This document shows positions 1-10,480 of a DNA stretch of 64,000 nt, piece after piece. The notes beneath the pieces were generated by a model. That model saw only the letters and a program-made list of their open reading frames with translations. It was not told the origin of the DNA and made no database searches. Position numbers and translations under genes: made by a program. The DNA lies in assembly GCA_902702965.1 (NCBI GenBank), contig CACRXP010000147.1:230852-294851 (forward strand), written 5' to 3'. Source of the stretch: Spirometra erinaceieuropaei (Eukaryota; Platyhelminthes; Cestoda; Diphyllobothriidea; Diphyllobothriidae). Within the stretch, counting starts at the first letter, position 1, and each line of letters starts with the position of its first letter.

Positions 1-323
1 CGCACGCACAAACCACATCTCACGAGGTCAGTAAATAGTAAACAGAGACATGGATTTGTTTGCTTTCTAGTGCGTTTGTCTCTGGGTAATCACACTTTGG
101 CAAACAGTTCGAGAAGTTACACTCGCAAAAAACACCCCGTTTTTGACTATCGGGTGCGCGTAAGTCCGCGAAAACATGTTAATGAAATGAAGCGCGAAAC
201 CTGTGGTACAACATCGCGGTTTCTTGATTGCTCACATCTGCTGGCGGTGTGCTCTCGAGAGTTCTATCTACTTTCCACTTGCAAGTTTCGAAATTGGCCG
301 GTAGGATTTTCCGTTTCTACCGT

Positions 324-420
324 TCCTCCCCCTCCTCCTCCTCATCCTCCTCCTCCTCCTCCTCCTCCTCCTCCTCCTCCTCCTCCTCTTCCTCCTCTTT
401 CCACCCCCCCTCCTCCTTCG
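324..420. repeat. CCT/AGG triplet microsatellite
   Basis: An almost pure run of cct triplets with a few cat, ctt and ccc interruptions. It opens as poly-Pro and poly-Ser on one strand and Arg-rich on the other. These translations are by-products of the repeat and I do not treat them as genes. The flanking 1-320 shows no recognisable gene. Confidence 0.95.
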
Positions 421-659
421 TAGACCCTTCATAGCGAAGACAGACCACCGTGCTAGTGCGTGGATGATCACGCGCCGACGGCAGCTTGCATTATGCATTC
501 AGTAAATCAGTTGGCTTTTCGGTGGGTGCCAGTGAAGTGGGGCTGGCTGCAGGGACGTCTGCATGCGTTGCAACAGAGTCTAATCAGACAAAGCTACAGA
601 CAGTCAGCCAGCCATCCGGCCGGCAGCTAGTCGGTTGAAAGTCCCAATGACGACCCTAG

Positions 660-786
660 TGATGGCCTTCGTGTGGTGGTCGCTGTGGCGCTGATGGCCA
701 GGTTTGAAGTACCCGGTATTCGAACCCGCACCCTTTTGGTCATCGAGTCTGAAGTCCAGCGCTCTACCACGGATCGGTTGATCTGT
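660..786 (-). repeat. tRNA-like (SINE-type) repeat head
   Basis: On the minus strand an A-box-like motif (TGGTAGAGCGC, plus positions 760-770) is followed about 45 bases later by a B-box (GGTTCGAATACC, plus 715-726). These are the spacing and sequences of an RNA polymerase III internal promoter derived from a tRNA. The whole does not fold cleanly as a functional tRNA, and the 3' end lacks a good acceptor match. A SINE head or decayed tRNA pseudogene is more likely than a working tRNA. Confidence 0.5.
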
Positions 787-811
787 CGTTTGCGATTGGG
801 AATGTTCGATA

Positions 812-906
812 ACTGAAGTAGGTAAGTAGGGCAGGATCTAATGTTACCGAAAAATTTCGCGACGGCTCGTCAGCTGCGTCCTGTCGCTTCATAACATAGA
901 TAACGA
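812..906 (-). repeat. PLE terminal repeat, 3' copy, with hammerhead-like core
   Basis: This segment is the reverse complement of 2558-2650 with only a few mismatches, so the two bracket the PLE at 1094-2558. Read on the minus strand it contains CTGACGA (plus 867-873), a short stem-loop, and GAAA (plus 855-858), the two invariant boxes of a hammerhead ribozyme. A distal stem I (CAGGA with TCCTG) can also be drawn. PLEs are known to carry hammerhead motifs in their terminal repeats. Self-cleavage here is inference. Confidence 0.6.
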
Positions 907-1093
907 GTGAGAAGAATACAACAGAATTGAATTCGTGCAGAAAATCAATGCAGAAACAGCAAGGCCAGGGTTTTGGGTAAAGCTGGCTAATCGATAAAGT
1001 TAGTAACACAAACACCGTAGGGGAAGAAAGTGAAAAAGGGGAGCGTTAACGAGCAAAATAGTGAGAAGGGAAGAGGAAATCATGAGCTAGAGG

Positions 1094-2558
1094 CTACCAT
1101 GGCAATGTTAGGTTGACCACGTGTTTCAATTGTTTACAAAGATCTGGTTTCACCCGTCGTATATAGGCCGCCTCCAGGTAACGCAATGTCCGAGTTGTTC
1201 GTGCCCGAACAAGTACTCGGAAGGAAGTTTTGGGGTCGACGGAGTGACCACTATCAAGCAGGTGTTTCGTAATGGAGGAACGCGGAATTTTATTTTCTCG
1301 CCTTAGGAGCCATCCGGACAGGTGCTCAATAGACCTGGCTGCCAACTGTCTTTGCGTTCGCCCAATGTACTTGCATCCGCAAGTGCATGTGAATTCATAA
1401 ACACAGTTTGACGTGGCGTGCATTGGCAAGGCATCCTTTGCTCGTGGAATCGGAAGTGGCATAGTAGGACTGCATAATACTAGTTCGGCTGCATTGTATG
1501 TCCTTTCAGTGGTGGAACGCAGCCGTCGTTTGAAAGTATTTAAAATATTGTCGCCCTTAAAGGGCAAAGATATAAAGACGGGCTTTTTCGGAACTGAACG
1601 TTCTGTGAATTTTGGCCGTATAGAGTTGCTGTATTTGTAGATGAACCGTGCAGGATATCCTCGCTTAAGTAGAGCTTCTTTGAGGCGTGCAAATTCTGCA
1701 TTCAGTGTGTCATTGAAGCACATGTTCCTAGCCCTTTGGAATAGAGCTTATACCAAGTTACGTTTCCATTGTATGGGTACAAAGCTCAAAAAATGCAAGT
1801 AATATCCCTTCCAAGTATTCTTATGGAAAACGGAACGTCTTATAGAACCATCTTCCTGTCTAAACATTTGAACATCCAGAAAGGATAGTTGGTTGTCTTG
1901 TTCCTTCGCCATTGTAAATTTGATCTTTAGAAAGCAGTTCTTCATCCTCCTTAAGGTCCTCAACAATAGCGAAAACATCATCCACGTATCTTTTGTAGAG
2001 TGACAGCATATTCAATTTCGCGGACACTTTTTCTTCTAGATGACCCATAAAGATGTCAGCAAAGGTAGGGCCGAGATGACTCCCCATTGCCACTCCGTCA
2101 GTTTGTCTATATAAATGGCTATTAAAGAGAAATTGAACTTTCTTTGTGCACAATTTTAATGCGTCTAGTAGTGTCTCAGGTGGCAGACGAGTTTCTGATG
2201 CGTGGGTGCATATTATGTCTATTGTTTCATCCAGTGGTACGTTAGTGAGAAGGGATTCTACATCCAGGGATATCGTGTATTTGCCAGAAATGTCTTGAAT
2301 TTTGATTTCTTCAATGAAATGAAATCTGTCTTTTAGCGTGTAAGTAGAAAAACGTCGTCGGATTGGCTCTAAATCCTTGGCTAGCCACTGTGCTAGTTTG
2401 TGAAAAGGTAAATTATACATAGACAAAATTGGTCTTAGGGGTATATCCCTTTTATGCGTTTTTGGTAATCCATTAAGTCTGGGAGTATATGAACCCCTAG
2501 GTTTTAGGCAAAACGCTGTTTTGGAGTCTAACAGATTATTGTCCAACAACTTCTCCAT
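1094..2558 (-). pseudogene. Penelope-like element RT/GIY-YIG polyprotein, broken
   Basis: Remnant of a Penelope-like retroelement protein, a telomerase-related reverse transcriptase fused to a C-terminal GIY-YIG endonuclease that nicks the target. The RT part (about 1945-2558) shows GLPKTHK, LRPILS, motif A (SLDVESLLTNVP), motif B (QTDGVAMGSHLGP) and the catalytic YVDD. The thumb continues in another frame at 1748-1950 (LSFLDVQMF), so a frameshift lies near 1945. One in-frame TAA (about 1745) separates it from the endonuclease at 1094-1723, which has the CxCG..YIGRTQR..R..EH core. The N-terminal part expected in full-length PLEs is missing, and the frame ends where the inverted terminal repeat begins. 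One frameshift plus one nonsense codon make it inactive, but the good motif preservation suggests a fairly young copy. Confidence 0.9.
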
Positions 2559-2650
2559 CGTTATCTATGTTATGAAGCGATAGGACGCAGCTGACGAGCC
2601 GTCGCGAAATTTTTCGGTAACATTAAAACCTGCCCTACTTGCCTACTTCA
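2558..2650 (+). repeat. PLE terminal repeat, inverted 5' copy, with hammerhead-like core
   Basis: Inverted partner of 812-906. It holds CTGACGA at 2591-2597 and GAAA at 2606-2609 on the plus strand. It sits at the 5' edge of the minus-strand PLE, beginning at the first codon of its open frame. PLEs commonly carry an extra inverted piece of their terminal repeat upstream, and this copy fits that habit. Confidence 0.6.
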
Positions 2651-2659
2651 GCTTCGTAC

Positions 2660-4250
2660 CGGGAACAAAGTGCTTCAAATGTTCGATGACTCCGAGGGAG
2701 CGTTCACCGATCAGATAACCGGAAAAGCTCCACCTGCTGCGTCTTGGCCTTGAAGGCAACCGACAGGACACCGGACCCGTTGGTCAATGGTGGGGTGTTA
2801 AAGTGCGTAACGTCGAATGACCAAAAACCCCGAATTGGAAAGTGAGGCCATTTGGTCCTGAGGTTGGGCATTGCCGGCCGAAAGTGGCAACCTCAGCCTC
2901 CCTTGTGTTTGGCGATACTCCTTTGTGGCGTATGCTTTAATGACGTGATTCACAGAACTAACAGATGACGATGTTGGACGCTACTCCTGCCTTCGTTCTA
3001 TTGAATTACAGAGGGGCGGTAAGAGTAGTGACCTGCAGTACTAAAAAACGCCTGTTTTCAAGCGACACATTATGAAATTACAGCCGCTTGCTCACGCCGC
3101 TACTCTGTGAAACCTTCTGCCAAACCCTCTGGGGCAGTGTTCCCTGCCTCAACGTATGCAGGCGCATATCCTTTTTCAATGACGACCTCGTTTTTAGCTT
3201 TGTGTCCATCTGTTTCCAAAGCTAGCCAATTTCAGCACGATTGTTTGTCTCACCCAGCCGCTCCATCGATCCTAATTTTCTAATTACACCGACCCCACTC
3301 CTTTTCAACCAATGCCGACGCCGCACGCTCAGGTGTCAGCGACAACGAGCACTTAACTCAGCTGCATCACTTGACCTCAGACCGACACCATGTAGTTTTG
3401 GCTTACGCGGCTAATACCCTCTTTTGGGTGTTTATTCCGAGAGGTATTGTGTCAGAGATGACGGTGGGCTATTAAATCGTACTTTTTTAAACAAAATAAA
3501 AGCTATAATTTATTATGACCAAGGTAGTCGGAATGATAAATGGCGAGTAATAATTAAGATCTTGCCACAGCAAATCGTAATTTCAGGTAAGTACCGATGA
3601 GTTGTCAGGGAAAGCATTTGCTAATGCATGAAAACCTCCGTGAGTGTTTAGCTCACCAGTCTTGCAGAAATTCCTTGAGCAAAACACCCAAAACAGGGTA
3701 GTCAGCCGAGTTCCCATTTTACGTGCGACAGACCCTCTGAGAGAAAACCTAATTCCATCTGTTATGTTCTTGTAGTAACGCCTGGCTGGTAGCCATTTCT
3801 ACAACTGGTTGCGATCAAATCCAAAAATGAGAACTCAACAGCAAGAGTGGAAGAACAAGAAGTCTATTGCTGGGTCCTAGTAGCGGTAAAAGGTTCACAC
3901 AGAAATGTCCAAGGTCGGCCTGAAATTGAGCCAATCAGATCATGGCCTTGAAGTGTTAGCATGTCGACCGAACTCCTGACCCATCTGAGTGGCCGCGCAC
4001 CCCTCTAATTCTGCCGATGGCCGGGGCGATATAACCGGTGGACGTTTTTGCGCGCCGTTAGGGTGGTGTGCGAAAGAGTCCGTATGGAGGGCCCCTCCTA
4101 GCAGCGGCTGTACCGCCGGTGGACATTGCCAAAGACTTCTGCGACATTACTGACTGCCCTGTAGAAGGCTCTCATCTCCTGCGCCATCATTACTGACTCA
4201 GAAAACGCCTATAACGTCGGATTACTCAAGACGGTTTTGGCGATAGAAGG
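2660..4250. other. No recognised feature
   Basis: About 1.6 kb without a convincing reading frame, inverted repeat or known element signature. A donor-like CAG/GTAAGT occurs near 3585, but no supporting open exon could be drawn around it. Old unrecognisable repeat sequence is possible. Confidence 0.4.
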
Positions 4251-4329
4251 CCTACACAACCTCTTAGGCGCCTTGAGAAGCTCACAGGCGGACAAAACCG
4301 GGATGGCTGGACGTTCAAGTGGCCAAAGG

Positions 4330-4729
4330 CTGTCCCCTCTGTGCAAGCCAATACTTGCATCGAAACTACCTGCTCAAATGCTAGCGGAGCCTGCAGACCG
4401 CCCACTTTAAATGTACCAGCCTACCAGTGGGTGACTTATCTCATGAAGTTTTCGCTGGCAACAAATTATTACAAGTGACTGCCCACACCTACAAAATGGG
4501 TCATCGGTTTAACTTCGCAGCCACCATGACAATCGCCTACACCAGAAACAAGACAGACCCAGAATTGATTGAAGTGTGGGTCTCGATTAAGAACTCAGTA
4601 TATAGATCTATCGACCTGACGCCGGTGTACAGAGCCCTAAGCAGTCACCTCTCATCTTGCGTCACTGATCGATGGCTGGCTAGCATCCCATATACTTCTC
4701 GCTCGTTCTTTTGCTACTGCTATTTCTGA
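4330..4729 (+). pseudogene. PLE GIY-YIG endonuclease C-terminus, degenerate
   Basis: The plus-strand frame at 4427-4729 carries the spaced signature of PLE endonuclease C-termini: VTAHT..MGHRFNFA, then ELIEVW..IKNSV.RSIDL.P.YRAL. In the family the first part follows the GIY-YIG core and the second closes the domain. Upstream (4330-4426) only a vague match to the preceding R.LQT helix can be read, with an in-frame stop. The RT part is absent. It is a short, old relic of a PLE lineage different from the one at 1094-2558. Assignment rests on residue pattern alone. Confidence 0.5.
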
Positions 4730-4808
4730 CGATGAACTCCTGCACAAGTTCGAAAACTCAAAACAATGAGCAAACTGTTCTCGTGCTTGACCACTCTCCT
4801 TCCTTACT

Positions 4809-5170
4809 TATTCTGGAACGTGTTTTCGAGCAGAAAAGATTACTCAGGTTGAGTTATAACGTACATTATCAGACAGCATCTTTCAAAGATATATTAGCCT
4901 TGTAAGGGTGTTGGCTTTTAAAAGCGTGTCTTTTCGGTCGCACACAAACAACCATGCACGGTAAAAAATGACCACCTAAGTAGAGTGCACTTTTTTACTG
5001 ATTCTCAATACGCCTTTAAATTCAAATACGTCTTATAGAAAACATGCACAAAAGTATTCTTTCTTGCAGCCATTTGATAGAAAATTACGTCTCCTTCAAA
5101 TTTTATGCTTTCGGAAGGGGTATCGTAGAATCCTTGGTAAATTGAGTCACGCGTATAAGCGAAAACAGAT
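4809..5170 (+). repeat. TA-palindrome element, partial left arm
   Basis: Matches the left arm of the ~990-bp palindromic element (full copies 5704-6692 and 51295-52286), starting a little inside the terminus. Shared landmarks are the GTTTTCGA..AAAAGATTACT block, the ACTGATTCTCA block, and ATAGAAAACATGCA. The right arm is missing. The match is diverged but runs over more than 300 bases. Confidence 0.6.
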
Positions 5171-5701
5171 TTCGGTGTATATACGGTGCTACTGATAGAA
5201 GAAGGTAATAATAAAAAACGTACAAACCTCAACAATTGATATCCTAGCCAAAGAATTCCTTTGTAACTGTCCGAACAAATCGAATTCCCAGCTGAAGGTT
5301 GGACTACAAAAATTAGTTAGTTAAAAGAACACCGATCACGTTCGAAAGAGGGTTACAAAAAGGGGGAATTGGAATGTCAACAGGGGCCAAATGTGGAAGC
5401 ACTTTCGAGGAGGGCGTGGAGAATTCCAAGCGTTGACCAGCTGGATTCAACAGGTACCTTTCGTTCTTTTAAAAAATTCTGCATTTATGAGGTTTTCCTA
5501 AGACCACGAATCATCCATCCAAATGACATACTATCTGTCTGCTTATGAAGCATATATCGCAGTCGCTAAGGCCATGGGTGACCCTAGCCACCACGATCTT
5601 CTGGTCCGGTCCCGAATGGAAAGAGAAGATGCTGTACGTCAGTTGAGAAGATAATTTATCGCGTACCGAAAGATTGGAGAAAGTTGGCAGCCGGACGAGG
5701 G

Positions 5702-6694
5702 TACAGTGAGTGACTGGTCTAATTAAATATCGGCTGAAATTCAGAAATGCGTTTTCGTTTAGGAAGGAGTACTTAGGCGCGCTTGAAAGACTGATTATGT
5801 TGCGGTATAATTCTATAATATGTCTGACTCGGTAGAATGTCAGCATTTGAATACACAGTTTTCAGTCTTCCGTAAAAACCGAACTCGGTAAAGTGGCTAG
5901 TTAAGCAGCATGAATTTTTCCATTGGTTTTCGATGTTCTTACACATTCAAATATATCTTATAGAAACCATGAACGAAAATATGCTTTCTTTCAGTAGTTT
6001 GATAGAGAATTACGTCATCTTTATTTTTTATACTCAAGGAGGGAGTATAATTAAGTTTTAAAAAGTTTTCTAATTGCCGAATAATTTGGAGCTTGATCAT
6101 TCGTTGCATTAGCCCTTAGTGATTTTAGTCTACAAGATCCATGCGTTTCGCGTAAAGAAAATCACATATTCTTCCATGCCTTTAAAAAGATATCATATGT
6201 AGTTCATAAGATTTTGCAATGGATGCGGACTATGTTGTACATTTCATGAGGACCACTGGTAAACGAACATGTACGGGGCTCTGTGAATGGACATTGCGCG
6301 GTCTTACAAATCTCATAATTAGAAAATTTTTTAAACCTACTTATAGTCCTTCCCTGAGTATATAATGTAAAGAAGACGTAATTCTCCATCAAACGACCGA
6401 AAAAAAAACATATTTTCGTTCGTGGTTCCGATAAGATATATTTGTACTTGCAAGACCATCGAAAATCAATGGGAAAATTGAATGCGACTTAAGTAGTATT
6501 TTTTTACCAAGTACAGTTTTTACGGGAGATTCAAAAGCAGTGCATTCAAAAGCTGACATCCTGCCAAGTTGGGAATATTATAGGATTATGCCACGGTATA
6601 GTCAGTATTACAACCGTGCCTAAGTAATCCTTCCTGATCGAAAACACATTTCAGAATTTCAGCCAACATTTCATGAGATCGGTCGCTCACTGTA
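5702..6694. mobile_element. TA-palindrome element, full copy (989 bp, long terminal inverted repeats)
   Basis: The element proper is 5704-6692 and is flanked on both sides by TA (5702-5703 and 6693-6694). It begins CAGTGAGTGAC and ends GTCGCTCACTG, and the two ~400-bp halves are inverted copies of each other around a short centre (about 6095-6200). CAGT-type termini and a TA target duplication are hallmarks of Tc1/mariner insertion. No transposase frame is present, so it would be a non-autonomous, fold-back type element relying on an enzyme from elsewhere. Assignment to Tc1/mariner is inference from the ends and target only. Confidence 0.8.
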
Positions 6695-6774
6695 CGTCCG
6701 GCGTGTCGCCGTGTCTCCGCAAGCCTTTGCTTCGTGTCTCCAGGCCATTTGTTTGCGCCTCTGATCTGTTGTGT

Positions 6775-7200
6775 CAGCCTGTGGACCAATAAACGAAGAG
6801 GCAGCATTTGTTGGCTTCAGGTCCCGCGCGAGGGTAGTGACAGGCTTTGCGTGGTCCTAACATCAAATCGACCCGCTGGGGTGGCTGAGGTGGACAGGAG
6901 GGCAGCGACGTAGACCCGCGGCGACATCCGGTAGGCAAGATTGTCGAAGTGCCCCCAAATGGTGGACCCGCTGCTGCACTAGAAGATTCTGCTGAGGACA
7001 ACAGACCCTTTTTGCGAGGGGGAGCAATGTGGAAAGTTCTAGAAAGCCGGACCACGTGCCGCCATCTTGTAGAAGGTTGTAGAAAACGCGCCCCTAAAGG
7101 GGTGCGCGTGCCGAAATTTACCGTATTTATACCCCAGGTACTTAGTCGCAATCTGGCTTCTTATAAAAAGTATGCATATAATGCATTAATATAACCATAA
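6775..7200. other. Unassigned repeat-like stretch
   Basis: Contains a purine-rich GAGGGGGAG tract followed by TGTGGAAAG and a GC-rich body ending near a TATTTATA motif (7125-7132). This faintly resembles the 3' edge of an LTR retrotransposon (polypurine tract then LTR). No second LTR copy or gag/pol domain was found nearby, so it stays unassigned. Confidence 0.2.
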
Positions 7201-7689
7201 ATTGATCAAAATAGCCTTAAATTTGTTTAACTTCCTCCCCCCCCTTGACCTACCCTAAACCGATAAACAATGGCGGACTCAAACTTGACGCCCTTGACCT
7301 CTGGAGAAGCTATAAATACGGACGAGGATTAACCTCCGACGATCCCTTGACAGGCCGCCAACCTTCGGACGGGGGACCTTTGTCGCCGTCTTCGTCGGAT
7401 CCCTGTGTCTCCGCCATCCTCTCTTGGAAAATCTCACCTTGCCCCAGTTTATCCTTGTAATTAGGTTTCCCCTTTAGTCTCTTATTGTACACAGGACGCT
7501 GAGTATATAGTAACTGCTAGAGCCTTACTTTCCTTGGGCTGTTTAGAGCCACTGCATATACAATGCGGCCGACATCCATGGCAAATTTTTATGAGCCCTA
7601 TAGGTTATCCCCTTAATGGCAAAGAAGAATTCGTCGTTTTTTGCGCAAAGATATGCTGCTTATACTTTAGGGTAAGGTGGTACCATACT

Positions 7690-8092
7690 AACAGCACACG
7701 TACTAGACAAAAGCCCATACACGCGTGTTTCGCCGATATTCTGCCGCTGCATGACGCAGCTGTGAGAGGTTCGACTCATCAGTGGGTCCCCCGGCATTTT
7801 CCGTCTGTTTTCTGGTAGATACGCCAATTTAGAAATTGTCGCTTTTTAATTTCCTCAGAAATTAACTACCAACTTGGAACATATCAGTTTATTCAAGGTC
7901 TATAGGCTCATACCAATAATTTTACTAGGTGTCTGTCGACAGTTAATGAATATTACGCGGTTACCCGCTGTGGATGAAGGATTCGGCCCAAATATTCATG
8001 CATAAAATTCTCGGTCTGAGGCTGTAGACCTTGAATAAACTGATCTACTCCATATTCGTAGTTAATTTCTGACGAAATTAAAAAGCGTCAAT
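7690..8092. repeat. Palindromic repeat family E: left arm, then a second inverted pair
   Basis: 7690-7830 matches the left arm of the palindrome at 61926-62340 (ACACGCGTGTTTCGCCG, TGACGCAG, TCAGTGGG blocks). It is followed by an inverted pair: 7836-7908 is the near-perfect reverse complement of 8022-8092, with a 113-base loop. The arms share TTTTTAATTTC, GAAATTAACTAC and CAGTTTATTCAAGGTCTA. No coding frame is associated. Confidence 0.7.
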
Positions 8093-8094
8093 AC

Positions 8095-8525
8095 AGCCTA
8101 TAGTTTGGCAACCGTAAGTGCAAGCGCAAAGAAAGGTCGGGTTCAAAATTATTTGGGAAAGGGAAGTTTTTATAACCGGAATGTACCCTTGGGAATAAAT
8201 TATAATGAAGACGTAGCCTACGAACGAATGAATACAAGAAAGGCTGTTTCCTAGAAAACACATTCGAATTTATAAGGACACCGAAGATCAGTGGGATGAT
8301 GTGTGCTATGCAAGTAGTCATTTTTCACCGAGCATGGTTTTTGCAGGCGGCCGTAAGTAAGCGCATTCAAAAATCGATATCCAAGAAGGACCAAAGCATG
8401 TTGGGGTTATGCCGCAGGATAAAAGTTATCAGAACCCGACACAAGTAATCCATTCTAATATACATACGTGGTCTTTTTCAGAACTTCAGCTAATATTTCA
8501 TGAGATATACCACCTACCGTAATTA
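8095..8525 (+). repeat. TA-palindrome element, solo right arm
   Basis: Aligns with the right half of the 5704-6692 element through the AGTAGTCATTTTTCACCG block, the TTATGCCGCAGGATAA block, and the terminal CAGCTAATATTTCATGAG block. The left arm is absent; the family E hairpin abuts it instead. Confidence 0.65.
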
Positions 8526-8635
8526 GTTGGATTATAACACACTTGGAGTCGGCCAACATAGAAGTTTTAAAACGTCTGGACACCCTCACACCCGTCAGTT
8601 TTTAGCGACGTTTCATATCCCACAACGCTCCTATG

Positions 8636-8895
8636 ATGTTATCCCTCATTAATCTTTTATGCAGTAATAACAGCGAGTCTTGTTTTCCTGACAGAGCCGT
8701 GAACGCTTTCCATTATGCAACAGAGATCTTTGTGAATACGGCTGACCTTTCTCAATTCTCCGGTCTCACGATGGACGCAGACCTCCATCAACAGACCCCA
8801 ACGGACATGCAACCCTTGGCTTTCTACACCGCCAAAGTGACACATCTGCAAACCCGGCGTAATATCTCCGATAGAGAACTCTAGGGAGGGCGGAG
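8636..8895 (+). pseudogene. Ty3/gypsy-type RT/RNase H junction fragment
   Basis: The short frame carries the pattern found where reverse transcriptase passes into RNase H in Ty3/gypsy polyproteins: a hydrophobic strand ending in a DAD-like acidic position, a LHQ..P..MQPLAFYTAKV segment, then LQTRRNISDREL. Only this ~85-residue piece survives, and there is no gag, integrase or LTR beside it. The usual catalytic TDAS is altered. It is an old relic of an LTR retrotransposon, and the identification depends on the spacing of these motifs. Confidence 0.45.
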
Positions 8896-9029
8896 ATTTT
8901 CGCATGTACTCTCACAAGGGAAACACCGTGCTCAACAACCGATGAATGAAGGTATCTTTAAGAGTTTTAAGGACCATTATCCATGACAGATGAATCATCG
9001 ATTCCGACAGTGTCCATCGTGTGCCCCAC

Positions 9030-9250
9030 AGCAGGGTGTACGCAGGGATGGTGACTTGCGAGTGAATTGATTTATGGTGATGGTAGACTTTCGCTGCATC
9101 TACCATACTTTCCATTCCCCCACATTCCGGGTGCCCGTGTCCAGACAGACCTAAGAAGACCGGAGGCGGGATGTGGCTCAGGTGGCTGGCGCGACGTGAG
9201 TCCGTACCTTGGCGTGCCACCACAGCTCCCATGTAGGATATTTTCTATGA
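9030..9250 (-). repeat. LINE-A 3'-end fragment
   Basis: Minus-oriented copy of the last few hundred bases of the LINE-A 3' region (compare 11150-11555 and 36278-36640). Shared landmarks are GTGTGCCCCACAG, the TGGTAGACTT..GCATCTACC block, AAGAAGACCGGAG, and GGCGTGCCACCAC. Confidence 0.65.
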
Positions 9251-9344
9251 ATGTGTAGTTCAATAACGCTCGCTTACCCCGATCTTGTTCCCCGTGTAGG
9301 TTTAGGACAACCTCGCACAGCCTGTTGTAGGAGTCTGCGGTGTG

Positions 9345-10480
9345 GTGCCGGACTCTTCTACGGAGACGTCGCGACGGGTTCTCGCCGTCAAGGAGGCCAG
9401 ATTCGCCGTTACAAGGATACCCTGAAGTCCTCCCTGAAATGCCTGCAAATCAACCCGGCCAACTGGGAGGAGCTCGCACTAGATCGACCGACCTGGAGGA
9501 GGACAGTGAAGACAGGCGCTGCGATATACGAAGCCAACCGCATCGCTGCCGCCAAAGCGAAACGTGAAGCCCGCAAATCACAACTTCGCCCAGTAAGCAA
9601 CGCCGCCGCACAACCGCTTCCAACGTGTCCTCGATGTCAACGGACATTCCTGGCTCGAATCGGACTTGTTGGACATCTTCGGATTAACTGCGCCTCTCGA
9701 ACGGCACCAACCATCGTCCCCCCGCCTGCCTCTTCCTCCTCCTCTCCGCCGCCAACTAACCCTGACAATTCTTCTGACCCACCACTTCCATCATCCTTTT
9801 CCTCCTCCTCCTCCCCCTCCTCCTCCTCCTCCTCCTCCTCCTCGCCCACTGCTCCAACGGCGGCCGCTCAGGCGACTGTCCCGCGCACAACAACCGACAC
9901 TACCACCACCTCCCCCGACTCCAGGGATGAGGATCAGGACTACACCTGTCCCCACTGCGACCGCACCTTCACCTCACACAGCGGCCAGGTCGGTCACTTG
10001 CGAATCCATCGCACAGAGACTGGCGAACCAGTGCGCGAAGCACCAACCTACACCCACCGCACTCGCCTCCAATGCCCACACTGCCCTCGCTCCTTCAGGC
10101 ATCGCATGGGCCTTTTCGGCCACATGCGCATCCACGAGAGCGGCCTTGACCGCACTCTCGACACACCCACCACATCCAACACATCCACCGTGCACACCCC
10201 CACCCTCGTTCCATTCGTCCGCGCCACCACCACCACCGCCTCCTCTGTAGCTGACACTGACACCGCCGACTTCTCATGCCCACCCTGTCCACGCACATTC
10301 ACCTCACGCATCGGCCTGGTCGGTCACTTGCGAATCCATCGCACAGAGACTGGCGACCCAGTGCCTGGAGCACCCACCTATACCCACCATGCTCGTATCA
10401 ACTGCCCACACTGCCCTCGCACTTTCAGGCATCGCATGGGCCTATTCGTCCACATGTGCATCCACGACGACATGCGGTAG
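9345..10480 (+). pseudogene. LINE-A polyprotein C-terminus with five zinc fingers, 5' truncated
   Basis: C-terminal tail of a non-LTR retrotransposon polyprotein. It opens inside the post-RT region (LFYGDVATGSRRQGG, then RRYKDTLK and RPTWRRTVK), which is shared with the minus-strand copy at 36278-39345. It continues into one C-X2-C..H..C finger (about 9625-9690) and four C2H2 fingers (about 9946-10012, 10071-10135, 10272-10340 and 10400-10465), alternating two sequence types. A Ser/Pro-rich linker encoded by tcc repeats (9799-9844) separates finger 1 from the rest. Such fingers probably bind nucleic acid during target-primed reverse transcription. Homology begins abruptly near 9345, a typical LINE 5' truncation. 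The TAG at 10478 lies earlier than in the other copy. No RT or endonuclease is present in this copy. Confidence 0.85.
9799..9844. repeat. TCC triplet tract inside LINE-A
   Basis: Runs of tcc encode the poly-Ser linker between zinc fingers 1 and 2. The tract is longer here than in the minus-strand copy near 37655-37672, so its length varies between copies. Confidence 0.85.

Noticed and set aside
228..498. Poly-Pro, poly-Ser and Arg-rich open frames
   Set aside because: They are translations of the CCT microsatellite in different frames and strands.
6775..7200. LTR of a Ty3/gypsy element
   Set aside because: Only a purine tract followed by TG and a vague promoter region; no partner LTR or adjacent coding domain.
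9666..10250. Second protein overlapping the zinc-finger frame
   Set aside because: Pro/Thr-rich shadow of the LINE-A frame caused by its biased codons; the finger spacing is only in the other frame.
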